A DNA stretch of 64,000 bases from Dendrolimus kikuchii. Lineage: Eukaryota; Arthropoda; Insecta; Lepidoptera; Lasiocampidae. The stretch is taken from assembly GCA_019925095.2 (NCBI GenBank), contig CM034391.1:27207051-27271050 (forward strand). Reading direction: 5' to 3'. The translations under genes and the position numbers were made by a program. Each line of letters begins with the position of its first letter. The stretch's first letter is position 1. The notes beneath the pieces were generated by a model, which saw only the letters and a program-made list of their open reading frames with translations, ran no database searches and had not been told where the DNA came from. Of this stretch, positions 18,741-29,635 are shown in pieces.

Positions 18741-18925
18741 TTTTTTTTTTGGAGCTGGAGCCAGCTGAATAACCGCAGATGGCTGTTTCAGCGGAGGCGT
18801 TCAGCCCGGAAGCAGCGCGCTCGAGGAGGCACCTCCTGTGAGGTTCGACCTCGGCTCGACCGCTGCGGGGGATTGACTCTATATTGAGAATTAGCCGTTA
18901 AAGGCTGAAAGAGCTAAGCCCACAG
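18741..18925 (-). mobile_element. Possible LINE 3' UTR with poly(T)
   Basis: A T-run at 18740-18751 is followed by GC-rich sequence with GCGCTCGAGGAGGCACCTCC and TTCGACCTCGGCTCGACCGC. A similar arrangement is at 38983-39145. This fits an A-tailed retroposon end on the minus strand. No coding part is present. Confidence 0.35.
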
Positions 18926-19060
18926 GCTGAAGTGATTATTTGGGGACTACCGCTTTGCAACGTGTTATAGCTGCAGGAGAAGAAGCGGCGGAAGAAACTC
19001 TCCAGCAACACGCCTAAGCTAACCTGCATACTTATTTTGTAAAATTGCCGATTAATATTT
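18926..19060. repeat. Dispersed repeat piece (GAGAAGAAGCGGC block)
   Basis: TACCGCTTTGCAACGTGTTA followed by GAGAAGAAGCGGCGGAAG and CAGCAACACGCC. The same block is at 13385-13460, 27060-27125, 55728-55795 and 61030-61100; CCGCTT and AAGCGG can pair. Confidence 0.5.
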
Positions 19061-19402
19061 TTTAATATAGCACACATTTAGCTGCGAAACGAAATATCAG
19101 AAATAATAATAATAAGCGCACCCGCGCGATTAAGCCCGTCACAGACGTAGCTATAATATATATTAATATGAATCATAGCAAGGTATATTACGACATATTT
19201 TCCATATAAATTTTCGAGTGACCGCACACGCAGCTATAATATATATTTCTATGACATCACAAAAAATATGTCGACATTAATATCTCAGTATATTTCGGCA
19301 TATTGATACTTATTTTAGTATATATATATAGTTTTTAATTCTTACCTCAAGCATACTGCAAGACGTTCTTCAGAACGACGTTTTTATCAATTCATGAAGC
19401 TT
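19061..19402. other. AT-rich, no gene
   Basis: Contains two imperfect copies of GTAGCTATAATATATAT (about 19148 and 19228) and a (TA)n run at about 19320. Confidence 0.4.
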
Positions 19403-19648
19403 TTTATCCGTGCAGGAACGGAGAAAGAATACAATTTCCTGCGGCCTGGCGGCCTGTCGTAAGAGGCGACAAAACAACCCACAGCCAGGTAGTAGGGCAT
19501 GTGCCCGACTGGATGGCTACCACCCCTGGTTTAAAGTATGTCGCCATAACAACCTTGAGTTGTGTTCCGGCATTAGTGACCAGGTTCCAGTCCAGTTAAG
19601 AGAGCAGCAGCACATTTGTAGCAACTTTGGTGGTGCAAAAGTCCATAA
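19403..19648 (+). mobile_element. SINE-A, 3'-truncated
   Basis: Starts TTTTTATCCGTGCAGGAACGG and stops at CAAAAGTCCATAATATCGCC, so it lacks the tail, which is unusual among these copies. Confidence 0.82.
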
Positions 19649-20283
19649 TATCGCCTGTTATTTTTGAAGTGAAAAAGCGTTACGGCCGCGTGGAGGAGCG
19701 GCATAAATTTAGACTAGATGTGGTGAGAGGCGGCATAAATTTAGAGTATACTATGGATGCGTTTTTTGGTTTCGGATCGAATTCAGTTCTTTGTTTGATA
19801 ACATAAAATATGTTTAAATAAAAAATGCATTCATTAAAATGTACCTAACCTAACCAAATCATAATTTGCAGTAAACCTGTGAAGAATCGAAATGTGTGCT
19901 GGGACACATAGTAGAAGTGAAACTTCAACGGACAAGTGGCAAAACGAATCGCAACAAAATTTTAACTTGAAGTTTTACGGGCAGGTTTCAAATTGGACAA
20001 GTACATTAACAATCTGCCAGCTGCCCAGCACGCATTTCGATTTTTTAATTACTAGGTCTTCCCTCAAAGTCTACTCGGTCTGGTAGTACTTTCATTAGAG
20101 CGAACGCAGAATAAATTACAAAGGAGCTTTATCTCGATGACGCGGGGATTTAGGCGTGTCGAGTGTCCCCGAATCTCAAACTGCCGTCTCTAGGGTTGCC
20201 ACCTGAGTATGAGTGTTGTGTTACATTTATTTAGTTGCATAGTTATTCTCGTCATGTATTATTTTTAAGGTTAATCTTCTCTT
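19649..20283. other. No recognisable gene
   Basis: GCGGCATAAATTTAGA occurs twice (about 19698 and 19732). Otherwise nothing was recognised. Confidence 0.45.
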
Positions 20284-20860
20284 CTCTATATATATAAAAA
20301 TCAATGCCACTTTTCGTTGTAATTTTATAACTTGAGAACGAGTTTACCGATTTTGATGAAATTTTGTGTGTGTGTGTTTGAGTGGGTCCCGGGATGGTTT
20401 AGATCGACAATTGGAACCGGTAGGTGGCGCTGAGATCGGGTTCTACAATTCTCCTTATCACCGGGAGCGATTTTGGTGATTTTGTTCTTGTGTGTTTGAG
20501 TGGGTTCCCGGATGGTTTAGATTCGCAATTAGAACCGGTAGGTGGCGCTGAGATCGGGTTCTAGAATCCTCCTAATCACCTGGACCGAGTATGGTGATTT
20601 TGTTTTTGTGTGCTTGAGTGGTTTCCCGGATGGTTTAGATTCGCAATTAGAACTGGTAGGTAGCGCTGAGATCGGGTTCTAGAATCCTCCTAATCACCTG
20701 GAGCGATTTTGGTGATTTTGTTTTTGTGTGTTTGAGTGGGTTCCCGGATGGTTTAGATTCGCAATTAGAACCGGTAGGTGGCGCTGAGATCGGGTTCTAG
20801 AATCCTCCTAATCACCTGGAGCGATTTAGATGATTTTGCTTTTGTGTGTTTGAGTGAAGC
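20284..20860 (+). mobile_element. Helitron-like element carrying a tandem array of about 118-bp units
   Basis: Starts TCTATATATATAAAAATC and contains CCGATTTTGATGAAATTTTG, like the element at 51620-52193. Units begin with GTTTGAGTGGGT-type sequence at 20376, 20493, 20612, 20730 and 20848 (spacings 117, 119, 118 and 118). Each unit includes CCGGATGGTTTAGATTCGC, GGTAGGTGGCGCTGAGATCG and CCTCCTAATCACC. No CTAG 3' end is found; another element's sequence follows. Confidence 0.7.
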
Positions 20861-21060
20861 AAAAACTTTGTACCCCTTTTTACGAAAATTGCGCGGCCGG
20901 AGGAGTATGAAATTTCGCACACTTATAGTTTATATAGAGAAGGAGTGCAGAATGCTAATATTTTTTTTAATTATGCATAATAAATACATAAAGTCAATAA
21001 AAAAATCATTACACACACTACCATGTATTTGACACACACACGCATTATAATCTTTTGTTT
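20861..21060 (+). mobile_element. Helitron-like 5' segment (AAGCAAAAACTTTGTACCCC)
   Basis: Shares AAAACTTTGTACCCCTTTTTAC and GAGTATGAAATTTCGCACAC with 25406-25501 (minus strand there). Joined directly to the tandem array at about 20857. Confidence 0.5.
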
Positions 21061-21268
21061 ACTGTGAACTAACTGATGCTCGCGACATCGTCCGCGTGGT
21101 GCGGTTTTTTACCTATCCCACAGGAACTCTTTAATTTTTCGGGATCACTAGTATCCTATATGTTGATCAGGGATATAAGCTACCACCATACAAAATTTCA
21201 TTTAAATCGGTCCAGTAATTTCGGAGATTAGCCGGTACAAACAGACACACAGAGAAACAAAAATTGTA
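21061..21268. repeat. Degenerate dispersed repeat (GACATCGTCCGCGTGG)
   Basis: Looks like an old Helitron-type copy: GCGACATCGTCCGCGTGG, then TCGGTCCAGTAATTTCGGAG and ACAGACACACAGAG. Interrupted at about 21268, with related ACAATTTTATTATATG sequence at 21626. Confidence 0.4.
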
Positions 21269-21879
21269 GCGGTCAGCAGGCTGCCTAAGCGATATAACCG
21301 TGGCAAGCCGCCTTTACGTTATTCGCCGCCCGCGCAGCACTTATGTCGCCCCTCTTCCTCCGACAGCTAAACGCTGTCGACGAGAGTCTGCCTCGGACAG
21401 CGCGCGAGAGCAGTCTTGTCGCGGTTACTTTGGATGCGGTAGGACTTTTTACGCGCAGCAGATGTTGTACCTTTTTTTCAAATATAAAATGTGCTGCAAA
21501 AAGTGTAGTTTCATTACACAAACCGGCAACCATACACCACAAAATCTAAATTAGTTCTATTTCACTTACATTCCCCTGACTCGGTTTTTAGTATTTTTTT
21601 TCATTGTACAGAAATTCGACCTCTACAATTTTATTATATGTATAGATGTCAAATTAACAGTGTAGCGTTGGCGAAATCTGTGATTATAGAAGTACATATA
21701 GTCTTTGACAACAGAACCTTATCATTATGGTCGAATTTCGACCACTGGGCGACCACTAGTTAATTTTGTTATGTACGCTCTTATTTCTAAACGATGCAAT
21801 CGGCCATTTCCTTAATTGAATAATAATGTTATATTTTTATTTATCCTGTGGTTAGCGCCTGTTTTGTATAAAGTAGTTA
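21269..21879. other. No gene recognised; possible insertion at 21269-21622
   Basis: A GC-richer block (21285-21430) with short opposing open frames and no motif. It may be inserted into the preceding repeat. Confidence 0.35.
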
Positions 21880-21893
21880 TCTATGATTTACCT

Positions 21894-22551
21894 TTTTTTT
21901 TTTAACCAGTGGAAATCCGTTTGAGGACTAAGCCGCGACAAGGCCAGAACCTTGGCGGGATAATTCGCGACCTAGTGTAGGATTCGCCAGATCGGGGGTG
22001 GCACTAGCATGCCCAGTCAAAACTGGTGCCATGCTATTGCCACTCCCCGGTTAGGGATACCCACTAAAACCCCTGGGTGTTCCGTCCTTCGCCTTATGCC
22101 AGGGCTACGGGTATATGACCTCCCCGCAGCCATGGCAGGCGTGGGCCTCCCGAGGCCACTTCCCCTGCCGGGGGACTACTTTTGTCGCCCAGCATCTTCA
22201 AGCTCTCAAGGCGTGGGGCGGTCTGTAACTCGCCCCACGGGAGGAGAGGTGAGCGCGCACGGAACACGTCGCGCCCCCATCTCGACGGCATGTGCAAGTG
22301 AGTGAGAACCTCTATACCCCAAGAGGCCCCACCCGCGCCGCCCGCTTACGGTGGCTGAAGGTCCTGGCTGGCCCTCCGGCGCCGACGCGTCCTCCTTTGG
22401 CGGGAGCGGTGCAGTGATGTGCTTCACGCTCCCGCTCCGCCTTCTCCTTCGCAAGCATAACGCGCTTGCAGAAGGAGGAGACGGCGTTCCATCCGGTGGT
22501 GCTCCCGACCATAGTGCGTACGACGGCCGGGAGCGAAAGGTCAGATCCGGG
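21894..22551 (-). mobile_element. R1-like LINE, strongly 5'-truncated, with 14-bp target duplication
   Basis: The 3' UTR and C-terminal end match the copies at 10.2-12.2 kb (CCGTTTGAGGACTAAGCCGC; GGGTGTTCCGTCCT). Poly(T) starts at 21893. The sequence TCTATGATTTACCT occurs at 21880-21893 and 22552-22565, giving a perfect 14-bp duplication. Only the last 60-70 codons of the ORF remain (GSTTGWNAVSSFCKRVMLAK). Confidence 0.88.
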
Positions 22552-22749
22552 TCTATGATTTACCTAACTTAATGTAACAATATTTATCTCCAATATGTGA
22601 TAATTGTGTAGATTATAATTCAAAATCTCTCAATTATATATAGACGGTATTCACTAAATTTTATTTTCATGTTAGCCGACGCGATAGATTTTTACTGTGT
22701 TCAATTTATTTTATTACATGTAAATCTTTAAATAGAATATTTTCTATAT

Positions 22750-23063
22750 TTTTTTATTTTTTATTGGAGGAGGTCAGCAGACAGGCAGACGGCCTACTTG
22801 ATGGAAAGCGGTTACCATCGCCTATGGACATTTGCACCATCAAAGATGATACAAATGCGCTGATGCTCTCTTAAGGGAGACTGGAACCTGGTCACTAATG
22901 CCGGAACACAACTCAAGGTTGTTATGGCGGCATACTTTAGACCAGGGATGGTAGCCATCCAGTCGGGCAAATGCCCTACCACCTGGCTGTGGGTTGTTTA
23001 GTCGCCTCTTACGACAGGCCGCCCGGCCGCAGGAAATTGTATTCTTTCTCCGTTCCTGCACGG
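22750..23063 (-). mobile_element. SINE-A, full length
   Basis: TTTTTTATTGGAGGAGGTCAG at the tail side; 5' end GCACGGAACG at 23063. Confidence 0.9.
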
Positions 23064-23224
23064 AACGAAAGGTTATGAATATAATAATTTATATTCATAA
23101 CCTTTTTAATTAAAATAGTTTATCAATGACTTCAATCCGCTATCGGTTGTGCCAATTTGCTAAGTTTCTTATACTGTAAAATTGTTGGAGGGATGGCGAG
23201 GTGTTCTAAAAATGTTTTATAGAG
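23064..23224. other. No recognisable feature
   Basis: GGTTATGAATATAATAATTTATATTCATAACC at 23071-23102 is a perfect 16-bp inverted repeat, and may form a small hairpin. Confidence 0.5.
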
Positions 23225-23460
23225 TCAGTGATAAATCAATTTATTCCTACGGGACTTGAAGACACCCATGTTGTTTGTATCGGGAAAGACAGTATCCGGC
23301 AATGAGTTCCACTCTTTGGCGGTGCACATGAATAAGGTGGATGCAAAACTCTTCGTTCGCATAGGTACCATAGGCCCAATGATAGAAGGGAGATGGTGGG
23401 AACAGGTCGAAAAGCTAATCTCATCTCTCCAAGTATGTCCAATAGAACACCGATAACCAG
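23225..23460 (-). pseudogene. C-terminal end of a LINE ORF2 (Jockey-superfamily-like)
   Basis: Reads [60 protein letters not shown] then stop. The FMxRTAxxWNSLPxxVFP pattern is the standard LINE C-terminal tail. Its upstream end fuses with antisense SINE-A in one open frame (23225-23725), which is fortuitous. Confidence 0.65.
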
Positions 23461-23698
23461 GTTGCAAGGTGGTAGGGTATTTGCCCGACTGGATGGCTAC
23501 CACTCCTGGTCTAAAGTATATCGCCATAACAATCTTGAGTTGTGTTCCGGCATTAGTGACCAGGTTCCAGTCTCCCTTAAGAGAGCAGCGGCGCATTTGT
23601 AACAACTTTGGTGTTGCAAATGTCCATAGGCGATGGTAACCGCTTTCCATCAAGTGGGCCGTCTGCCTGTCTGCTGATCTCCTGCAATAAAAAAAAAC
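23461..23698 (+). mobile_element. SINE-A, 5'-truncated
   Basis: Starts at GGTTGCAAGGTGGTAGGG and ends CTCCTGCAATAAAAAAAAA. Confidence 0.85.
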
Positions 23699-23810
23699 CA
23701 GGTCTCCTATTATAAGAGGCGACAAAAAAACCTACAGCCAGGTGGTACGGTATGCCTGACTGGACGGCTAACAACCCTGGTCTAGACTATGCCGCCATAA
23801 CGGTCATTGA
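23699..23810 (+). repeat. SINE-A fragment, left half of an interrupted copy
   Basis: TATAAGAGGCGACAAAAAAACC to GCCGCCATAACGG. Its continuation is probably 24056-24180, with a SINE-T inserted between. Confidence 0.7.
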
Positions 23811-24055
23811 CGGACTCTGTGGTTGAGCGGGCTAAGCCTTTGCCGGCGTACCTCACTGCAACGCAGAGGTTCCGGTTTCGATTCCTGGTATAGTAAATTT
23901 CGGAAACGTATTTTCTCCGTTATTTACTATGGTCTGGGTGTCTGGGATCGGCCCCAGAGTAGTCCGTTGTATATTACCTATAACACAAGTGTAACTTGCT
24001 CAATTTGAGAGTATAAAATGTGTGTGTTTGTCTGCCGATTATTATTATTATTATA
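23811..24055 (+). mobile_element. SINE-T copy inserted in an old SINE-A
   Basis: Head CTCTGTGGTTGAGCGGGC, the body with GGTTTCGATTCC (box B with one extra T), tail ATTATTATTATT. Left and right flanks are consecutive parts of SINE-A. Confidence 0.85.
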
Positions 24056-24180
24056 ACAATGTGTTCTGGTTTTAGTGGCCAGGTTCCTTTGGTATTACAA
24101 ATGACCATAGGCGATAGTCCATATGCTTCACGTCAGGTGGGCAATTTGTCTGTCTGCTGGACTCGTGCAACACAAAAAAA
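24056..24180 (+). repeat. SINE-A fragment, right half, diverged
   Basis: GTGTTCTGGTTTTAGTGGCC to CTGGACTCGTGCAACACAAAAAAAA. Divergence indicates an older copy. Confidence 0.65.
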
Positions 24181-24564
24181 ATATATATAAAAAGCTGGCA
24201 ACCCTGCGTCGATGTTCGAGACGTAGAGTGATACTGTTAAAGGAGAAGAAGTTTTCGTAAAGAGCTAGATCTAGCCCCTCAAGCGGTAAGGTGGCAGCCT
24301 TGGCCAGCGCGCTCCCCATTCTCGCAATTAGGGGCCGCCGAATGAGGGGCAATTTTTCTCGAGTTAATGTTCGGGACTTTCTCGAGCGTCGACCATCGCC
24401 CTTTATTGTCGCGTTCAGGTTTGGTCAAAAAGAATTTTTTTTTATAGTTTCCTTATCCCCTTAAATGGGGCGTGAAGCTTTGTCCATAAGCTTGTTAACG
24501 TACGATGTTTGGCGGAATGCTTTTTGATCGATATATATATTTTTTTTTAATTATCTACCTAGCT
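24181..24564. other. No recognisable gene
   Basis: A GC-richer block 24190-24420 with no motif recognised, followed by AT-rich sequence. Confidence 0.4.
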
Positions 24565-24868
24565 TATCCGTGCAGGAACGGAGAAAGAATACAATTTCTG
24601 TCTGCCTGTCGTTAGAGGCGACTTAACAATCCACAGCCAGGTGGTAGGGCATTTGCCCGACTGGATGGCTACCACCCCGGTCTAAAGTATGTCGTCATAA
24701 CAACCTTGAGTTGTGTTTCGGCATTAGTGACCAGGTTCCAGTCTCCCTTAAGAGCGCAGCAGCGCATTTGTAGTACCTTTGGTTTTGCAAATGTTCATAG
24801 GCGATGGTAACCGCTTTCCATCAAGTGGGCCGTTTGTCTGTATGCTGAACTCCTGCACTAAAAAAAAT
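24565..24868 (+). mobile_element. SINE-A, full length with small 5' deletion
   Basis: Starts CTTATCCGTGCAGGAACGG, has a short deletion in the CCTGCGGCC block, and ends CTCCTGCACTAAAAAAAA. Confidence 0.88.
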
Positions 24869-25025
24869 CTACAAGAGAGTCAGTTACGCTGGTACGGCCA
24901 CGTTAGAACGTTCATAGATGAAGACCGGCTAATTACTCGTATGTATGTAAAAAAAAAATGTATGGAACAAATGTCTAGCCATGCCGCCTCCGCCAGGTCC
25001 CGCCCGAAATGGAAGGCTCAATTAT
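24869..25025 (+). pseudogene. Short LINE C-terminal trace
   Basis: LQESQLRWYGHVRTFIDEDR resembles the RRLxWYGHVxRM motif of RTE-like LINE C-termini; about 90 bp only. Confidence 0.4.
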
Positions 25026-25140
25026 ATGGATAGATAGATAACACTTTACTGTATACCAAACTATAGATTAACAAAAATAATAAAATACAAGAGAGAGTAT
25101 AACGGGCGACCTTATCAACCCTTGGCAGAGATTAAGGGAT
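25026..25140 (-). mobile_element. CR1/Jockey-type LINE 3' end
   Basis: GATAGATAGATAACACTTTACTG then AACGGGCGACCTTATC: minus-strand version of the conserved AATAAAG / GATAAGGCCGCC 3' end. Confidence 0.55.
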
Positions 25141-25174
25141 TTTTAATACTGACGGTGGTGCATTTTATAAATAA

Positions 25175-25501
25175 CTAGCTGTGCCCGCGACGTCGTCCGC
25201 GTGGAATTTGCATTCAAACCGATTTTGAAATATTCTTCATTGGTGTTCCGCTCCTATTGGTCTTAGCGTGATGATATATTGCCTATAGCCTTCCTCGGTA
25301 AATGAGCTATCTAAAACTGAAATAATTTTTCAAATCAGACCAGTAGTTCCTGAGATTAGCGCGTTCAAACAAACAGACTTTTCAGCTTTGTATGTTAGTA
25401 TAATAAGTGTGCGAAATTTCATACTCTTCCGTCCGCGCGATTTTTGTAAAAAGGGGTACAAAGTGTTTGCTGTGTTTTTGCTTCACGTATTAATATATAG
25501 A
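25175..25501 (-). mobile_element. Helitron-like element with A|CTAG terminus, possibly composite
   Basis: On the minus strand it starts TCTATATATTAATACGTG at 25501, continues through TTTGTACCCCTTTTTAC and the CTAG-family body, and ends GGGCACAGCTAG at 25175. The host side bases are A and T, as expected. It looks like the 5' end of one family joined to the 3' part of another. Confidence 0.6.
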
Positions 25502-26271
25502 TGTCGCATCACATAATAACGCATTACACCCATAGCTACATCTGCGTGATAAAATCACTAAGACTCACGTTGTCCCAGATGGAGCAGGGACATTAGAGAT
25601 ATGCATTATCAAGAACAGTACATGGTTATCAATTTAATATTACTTACTGCTATCACTAATTACAAGACACAAATACGCGACTAATTACCAACATGTTGTA
25701 TGTACGTTGACAAAGATTAATGTGTTGATCCGTTTGTGACGCGCCTAATGTGTTTATTGTTCCAAAACATTTTGGAATCAGATTACCCGCAAACCGCGAC
25801 CAAAAGTTACCATTTTGCTAATAGAGCTTTAACCCTGAAAAGTGGCCATATTTAATATTATTTTTATCTATAATCTGCCAGCTGCCATCAAAATTGCTGC
25901 GTCAAAATCAAGAGAATTATATCGTCTCTTTTACTCTAATACAAATTCTATGTAGTTAGAGGGAGAAAGCATCAGTTCAACGTTCGTTTCAATTATCTGT
26001 ATTTGACCACAAATTGGTGCTTCCCAATTAGCCGTGTGTGATAGTTCGGCAACAAATTTGTGGTGGTTCCATCTTAAAAGGTTAATGATAAAAATGTTTG
26101 ATAATATAAATTACTTTGAAGTAATTGAAGATATGATGCCGTGGTTGCTCAGTGGCTCAACAATCTCGCTTGTTAATTTAAGGCCCCTATTAGCGCAAAA
26201 GTTCAAAAGTGGGTGCAAACAAAACAACTTTTCGTTGTTATTTATTGAGCAATAATTTACTAATTAAATAT
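25502..26271. other. Unrecognised AT-rich stretch
   Basis: No repeat shared with the window and no convincing frame; the 73-codon frame at 26034 is short and motif-free. Confidence 0.5.
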
Positions 26272-26765
26272 TGTTACGAGTTAGCGGGACTCGAATCAAA
26301 ATGCTGTTAGAATTATTATAGAGTTTATTAGAACTATACAAACATGTATAACACAGGTACAAACATAACCGAACACAACAAATCCAAAAGTAATACAGAA
26401 GGTCATAATTCAATAAAACGCGCAAACTCCGTCACTATTAGATTCCCGAATGTACACACGTCACGCCCGTATCGTAGTTGTAGCTCAACTGATCCCTCTC
26501 TCAATCAGGCCGTCGTTTCATACTTCACAGATGCAAATGTGCTCGCCCGGCAACGTCGACACAATTTCCTAGAATTAGCTTGTAATTGTAATCCGCAACA
26601 CCTGGCTAATGCTGCTAATGAGCGAGTACAATAGGACATTAGGCTTTTCTCCACAATAACTAGAAACGTATGCCAATAAATAGGTGAACAAAAGAAAGAC
26701 GATCATAGAAAGGATTACAAACAGTTCAAATGCCGACAGGTAATAAACCGTACCGTTCTGTAACA
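26272..26765 (-). mobile_element. Solo LTR, Gypsy-like family LTR-1, diverged (494 bp)
   Basis: Left end TGTTACGAG, then CTCGAATCAAAATGCTG; right part CAAATGCCGACAGGTAATAAA and end CTGTAACA. Matches 5885-6598 in the same orientation. Flanks (AATA and GTGT) do not match, so the target duplication has decayed or an end is missing. Confidence 0.65.
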
Positions 26766-27030
26766 GTGTAGAATAAAGTGTTATATATCTATCTAATGGA
26801 CCTAAAACGCAAGATATGTTTGGATGTTGAACCAAACTAGTAAAAGCATACATATTGTTCAGGAGCAACGACGGGTGGCGAACTAATGGCTTAGTGCGGT
26901 CACTTAACCCCAACTTGGAAGACTTGAAAGCTTAGCGATACGCGAACTTGAACAACTGAAACGGGCCCTAAGTAACTTTAAACTACGTTGTTAAGGACTG
27001 TAGAAAGTAATTTAGACGGCAAAGGCGAAA
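26766..27030. other. No recognisable gene
   Basis: A 112-codon antisense frame (26575-26913) crosses the LTR edge and is not taken as a gene. Confidence 0.45.
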
Positions 27031-27995
27031 TTTGATTTTACTTCCTATTCTATGTACACTGCTTCGCAACGTGTTAGTGCTGTTAAGGAGAAGAAGCGGC
27101 AAGGAACTCCCCAGCAACACGTCTAGCTAAATATTGTCTTTCTTTATATTTCTTATTCTATTTATATCTCAAGGTTATTTTTAACCGACTTCAAAAAAAG
27201 AGGAGGTTCTCAATTCGTCGGGACATTTTTTTTTTGTTTTTTTTTTATGTATGTTCACCGATTACTCCGAGATTTATGATCCGATTTACGTGTTTATTTT
27301 TTTGTTCGACGCGAAATAGCTGCCATTTGGTCTCCTAAAAATTTGACATAGTTTGGCCCAATAGTTTTTATTTTATGAACATTTTTTATGAAAACAATTC
27401 CTTTTCGTTCCATATGTACACCGATTACTCTGAGAGTTATGATCCGATCTACGTGATTCATTTTTCTGCGACGCCAAATAGTTGCCATTTGGTATCCTAA
27501 AAATTTGACATAGTTTGGCCTAGTAGTTTTCATTTTATGGACATTTTTTATTAAAAAAATTCCATTCCGTTCCATATGTACACCGATTACTCTGAGAGTT
27601 ATGATCCGATTTACGAGATTCTTGTTTAGTTTGATGCGGAATAGTTGTCATTTGGTCCCCTAGAAATTTAACATCGTTTGGCCCAGTAGTTTTCATTTTA
27701 CGAACATTTTTTTTGTTCCCGTTTCTTGGGACCTATATTTTTTAAGGAGCGCGCATAAAAATTACTATATTTTTTTTTAAATTACTAAGCACCGACTTCA
27801 AGATGTTTTAGATAATATATATTAATAATAATAGCGTTAGAAATAAGTTATTTTATACTTTTTAGTTTTTTAGTTTTTGAAGTCGGTTTTTTTAAACGAA
27901 GTTTTTTAATACAGAAGTATGTTTGTTACAGAACTACTTTTTGAAGAATTAATGGAGTTGTAGCAAACAGTGCATACTCAATAAGACAAAGACAC
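27031..27995 (+). repeat. Dispersed repeat (GAGAAGAAGCGGC family) interrupted by TIR-1
   Basis: 27045-27182 and 27889-27995 match consecutive parts of 55690-55960 (CTATGTACAC[TC]GCTTCGCAACG; GAAGAATTAATGGAGTTGTAG). The TIR-1 copy lies between them. Confidence 0.65.
27183..27888. mobile_element. TIR-1 element, second copy (706 bp)
   Basis: AACCGACTTCAAAAAAAG at the left and TTTTTGAAGTCGGTT at the right. The interior holds three near-repeats of about 120-130 bp around ACCGATTACTC[TC]GAGA (27256, 27419 and 27580). It runs opposite to 13821-14328. No transposase. The 93-codon antisense frame 27294-27575 is made of the internal repeats. Confidence 0.7.
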
Positions 27996-28308
27996 ATTTT
28001 TTTATTGCATGAGTTCAGCAGACAGGCAGACGGCCCACTTGATGGAAAGCGGCTACCATCGCCTATGGACATTTGCCACACCAAAGGTGCTACAAATGCG
28101 CTGCTTCTCTCTTAAGGGAAACTGGAACCTGGTCACTAATTCCGGAACACAACTCAAGGTTGTTATGGCGACATACTTTAGACCAGGGGTGGTAGCCATC
28201 CAGTCGGGCAAATGCCCTACCACCTGGCTGTGGGTTGTTAAGTCGCCTCTTACGACAGGCCGCCCCCCACGCAGGAAATTGTATTCTTTCTCCGTTCCTG
28301 CACGGATA
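27996..28308 (-). mobile_element. SINE-A, full length
   Basis: TTTTTTTATTGCATGAGTTC to GCACGGATACC; inserted in the repeat's AAGACAAAGACACA end. Confidence 0.9.
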
Positions 28309-28463
28309 CCCATTGGGGTAGGCAGAGACGATGAAACTCCAATTGCTACGATCCCAACAAACACTTGTCGCTTCATCAACTTTCATTGATCTATTCATAC
28401 ATACACACTTATTTAAACCACTTTTTATCTGACCTTAATTTGTACAAAGCTATATTAAATTAC
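28309..28463. other. Short spacer, no feature
   Basis: Nothing recognised. Confidence 0.5.
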
Positions 28464-28765
28464 ATATAATCGAATACAATGCAAGAAAACTTAACTTATT
28501 TGTATTGTATTCTACTCATAGTCCCTCAAGACTATAAGTAGAATACTGAGCCTAGATCACCGTCTTCTATGGGTAAGGTGCCCAGAAGGCTGGCTACGCT
28601 TCCTCGCTGGATCGCCATACTGATCCGTTGGCCGAGGTAAGCACCAGCCCTCTGATCACCCGAAGAGTCAATGAGTCGTTTCGATAAATTTTGGTAGAGG
28701 CTCATGCCCTCAGGACCCCACGGTCCAAGCGTCTCGACAGCAAACGGCACAAACATATAACTCGC
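28464..28765 (-). pseudogene. R2-type retroelement fragment, C-terminus and 3' UTR
   Basis: Minus strand: FVPFAVETLGPWGPEGMSLY, LIDSSGDQRAGAYLGQRISM, AIQRGSVASLLGTLPIEDGD, stop, then a 3' UTR with GTAGAATACAATACAAATAAG. About 75 intact codons, with fewer defects than the copy at 15540-16265, which it matches closely. Confidence 0.65.
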
Positions 28766-28925
28766 ACTCTCTCTGACCTTTCTTCATCATATCTTCAATT
28801 TGACCATGGTGAGTACGTCTCGGACTACCGGCACCGATTCTACCACTCACATTGCTGTCATTACTTGTTTTGTTATTCTGCTTTCATTCGTTCTCTCTAC
28901 ATGCCCAAACCACCTTAACATTCCA
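28766..28925. other. Short spacer, no feature
   Basis: No family recognised. Confidence 0.45.
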
Positions 28926-29237
28926 TTTTTTTTTTATTGCAGGAGATCGGCAGACAGGCCGACGGTCCACTTGATGGAAAGCGGTTACCATCGCCTATGG
29001 ACATTTGCAACAGCAAAGTTGCTACAAATGCGCTGCTACTCTCTTAAGGGAGACTGGAACCTGGTCACTAATGCCGGAACACAACTCAATGTTGTTATGG
29101 CGACATACTTTAGACCAGGGGTGGTAACCATCCAGTCGGGCAAATGCCCTACCACCTGGCTGCGGGCTGTTAAGTGGCCTCTTCCAACAGGCCCCCCGGC
29201 CGCAGTAAATTGTATTCTTTCTCCGTTCCTGCACGAA
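28926..29237 (-). mobile_element. SINE-A, full length
   Basis: TTTTTTATTGCAGGAGATCGG to GCACGAATACAT. Several substitutions in the CGGGCTGTTAAGTGGCC block. Confidence 0.9.
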
Positions 29238-29280
29238 TACATATATATTTATATATATTATATATTTTTCAACTCTTGTC

Positions 29281-29331
29281 ACTACACGATCAATTTGATC
29301 ATGGAAGGCCTGTCGTGGCCTTCCATGACTT
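29281..29331 (-). repeat. RTE-like LINE fragment split by the large LINE (left part)
   Basis: ACACGATCAATTTGATCATG then GTCGTGGCCTTCCATGACTT. It continues at 33613 after the 4.28-kb LINE. Confidence 0.75.
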
Positions 29332-29635
29332 AGAATAGAATAGAATAGAATATACTTTATTGCACACAATGTTATAAAATAAATTCGTACACACAATCGT
29401 AGTGATAAGTACAATGGGCGGTCTTATCGCTGGGAGCGATTTCTTCCAGACAACCTTTGGATGGACAGAAACTCGGTATGGAGGGGGGTAGGTATGCAAT
29501 AGATATAATATACTAATATATATGTAAGTATAAAGGAAAATGTTACTAAATTATATTGTAAACGTACATATTTATTTAAATATACAAGTTGTATGTCCTC
29601 AAACAACACCATCCCAAGCATACAAATAGATAACA

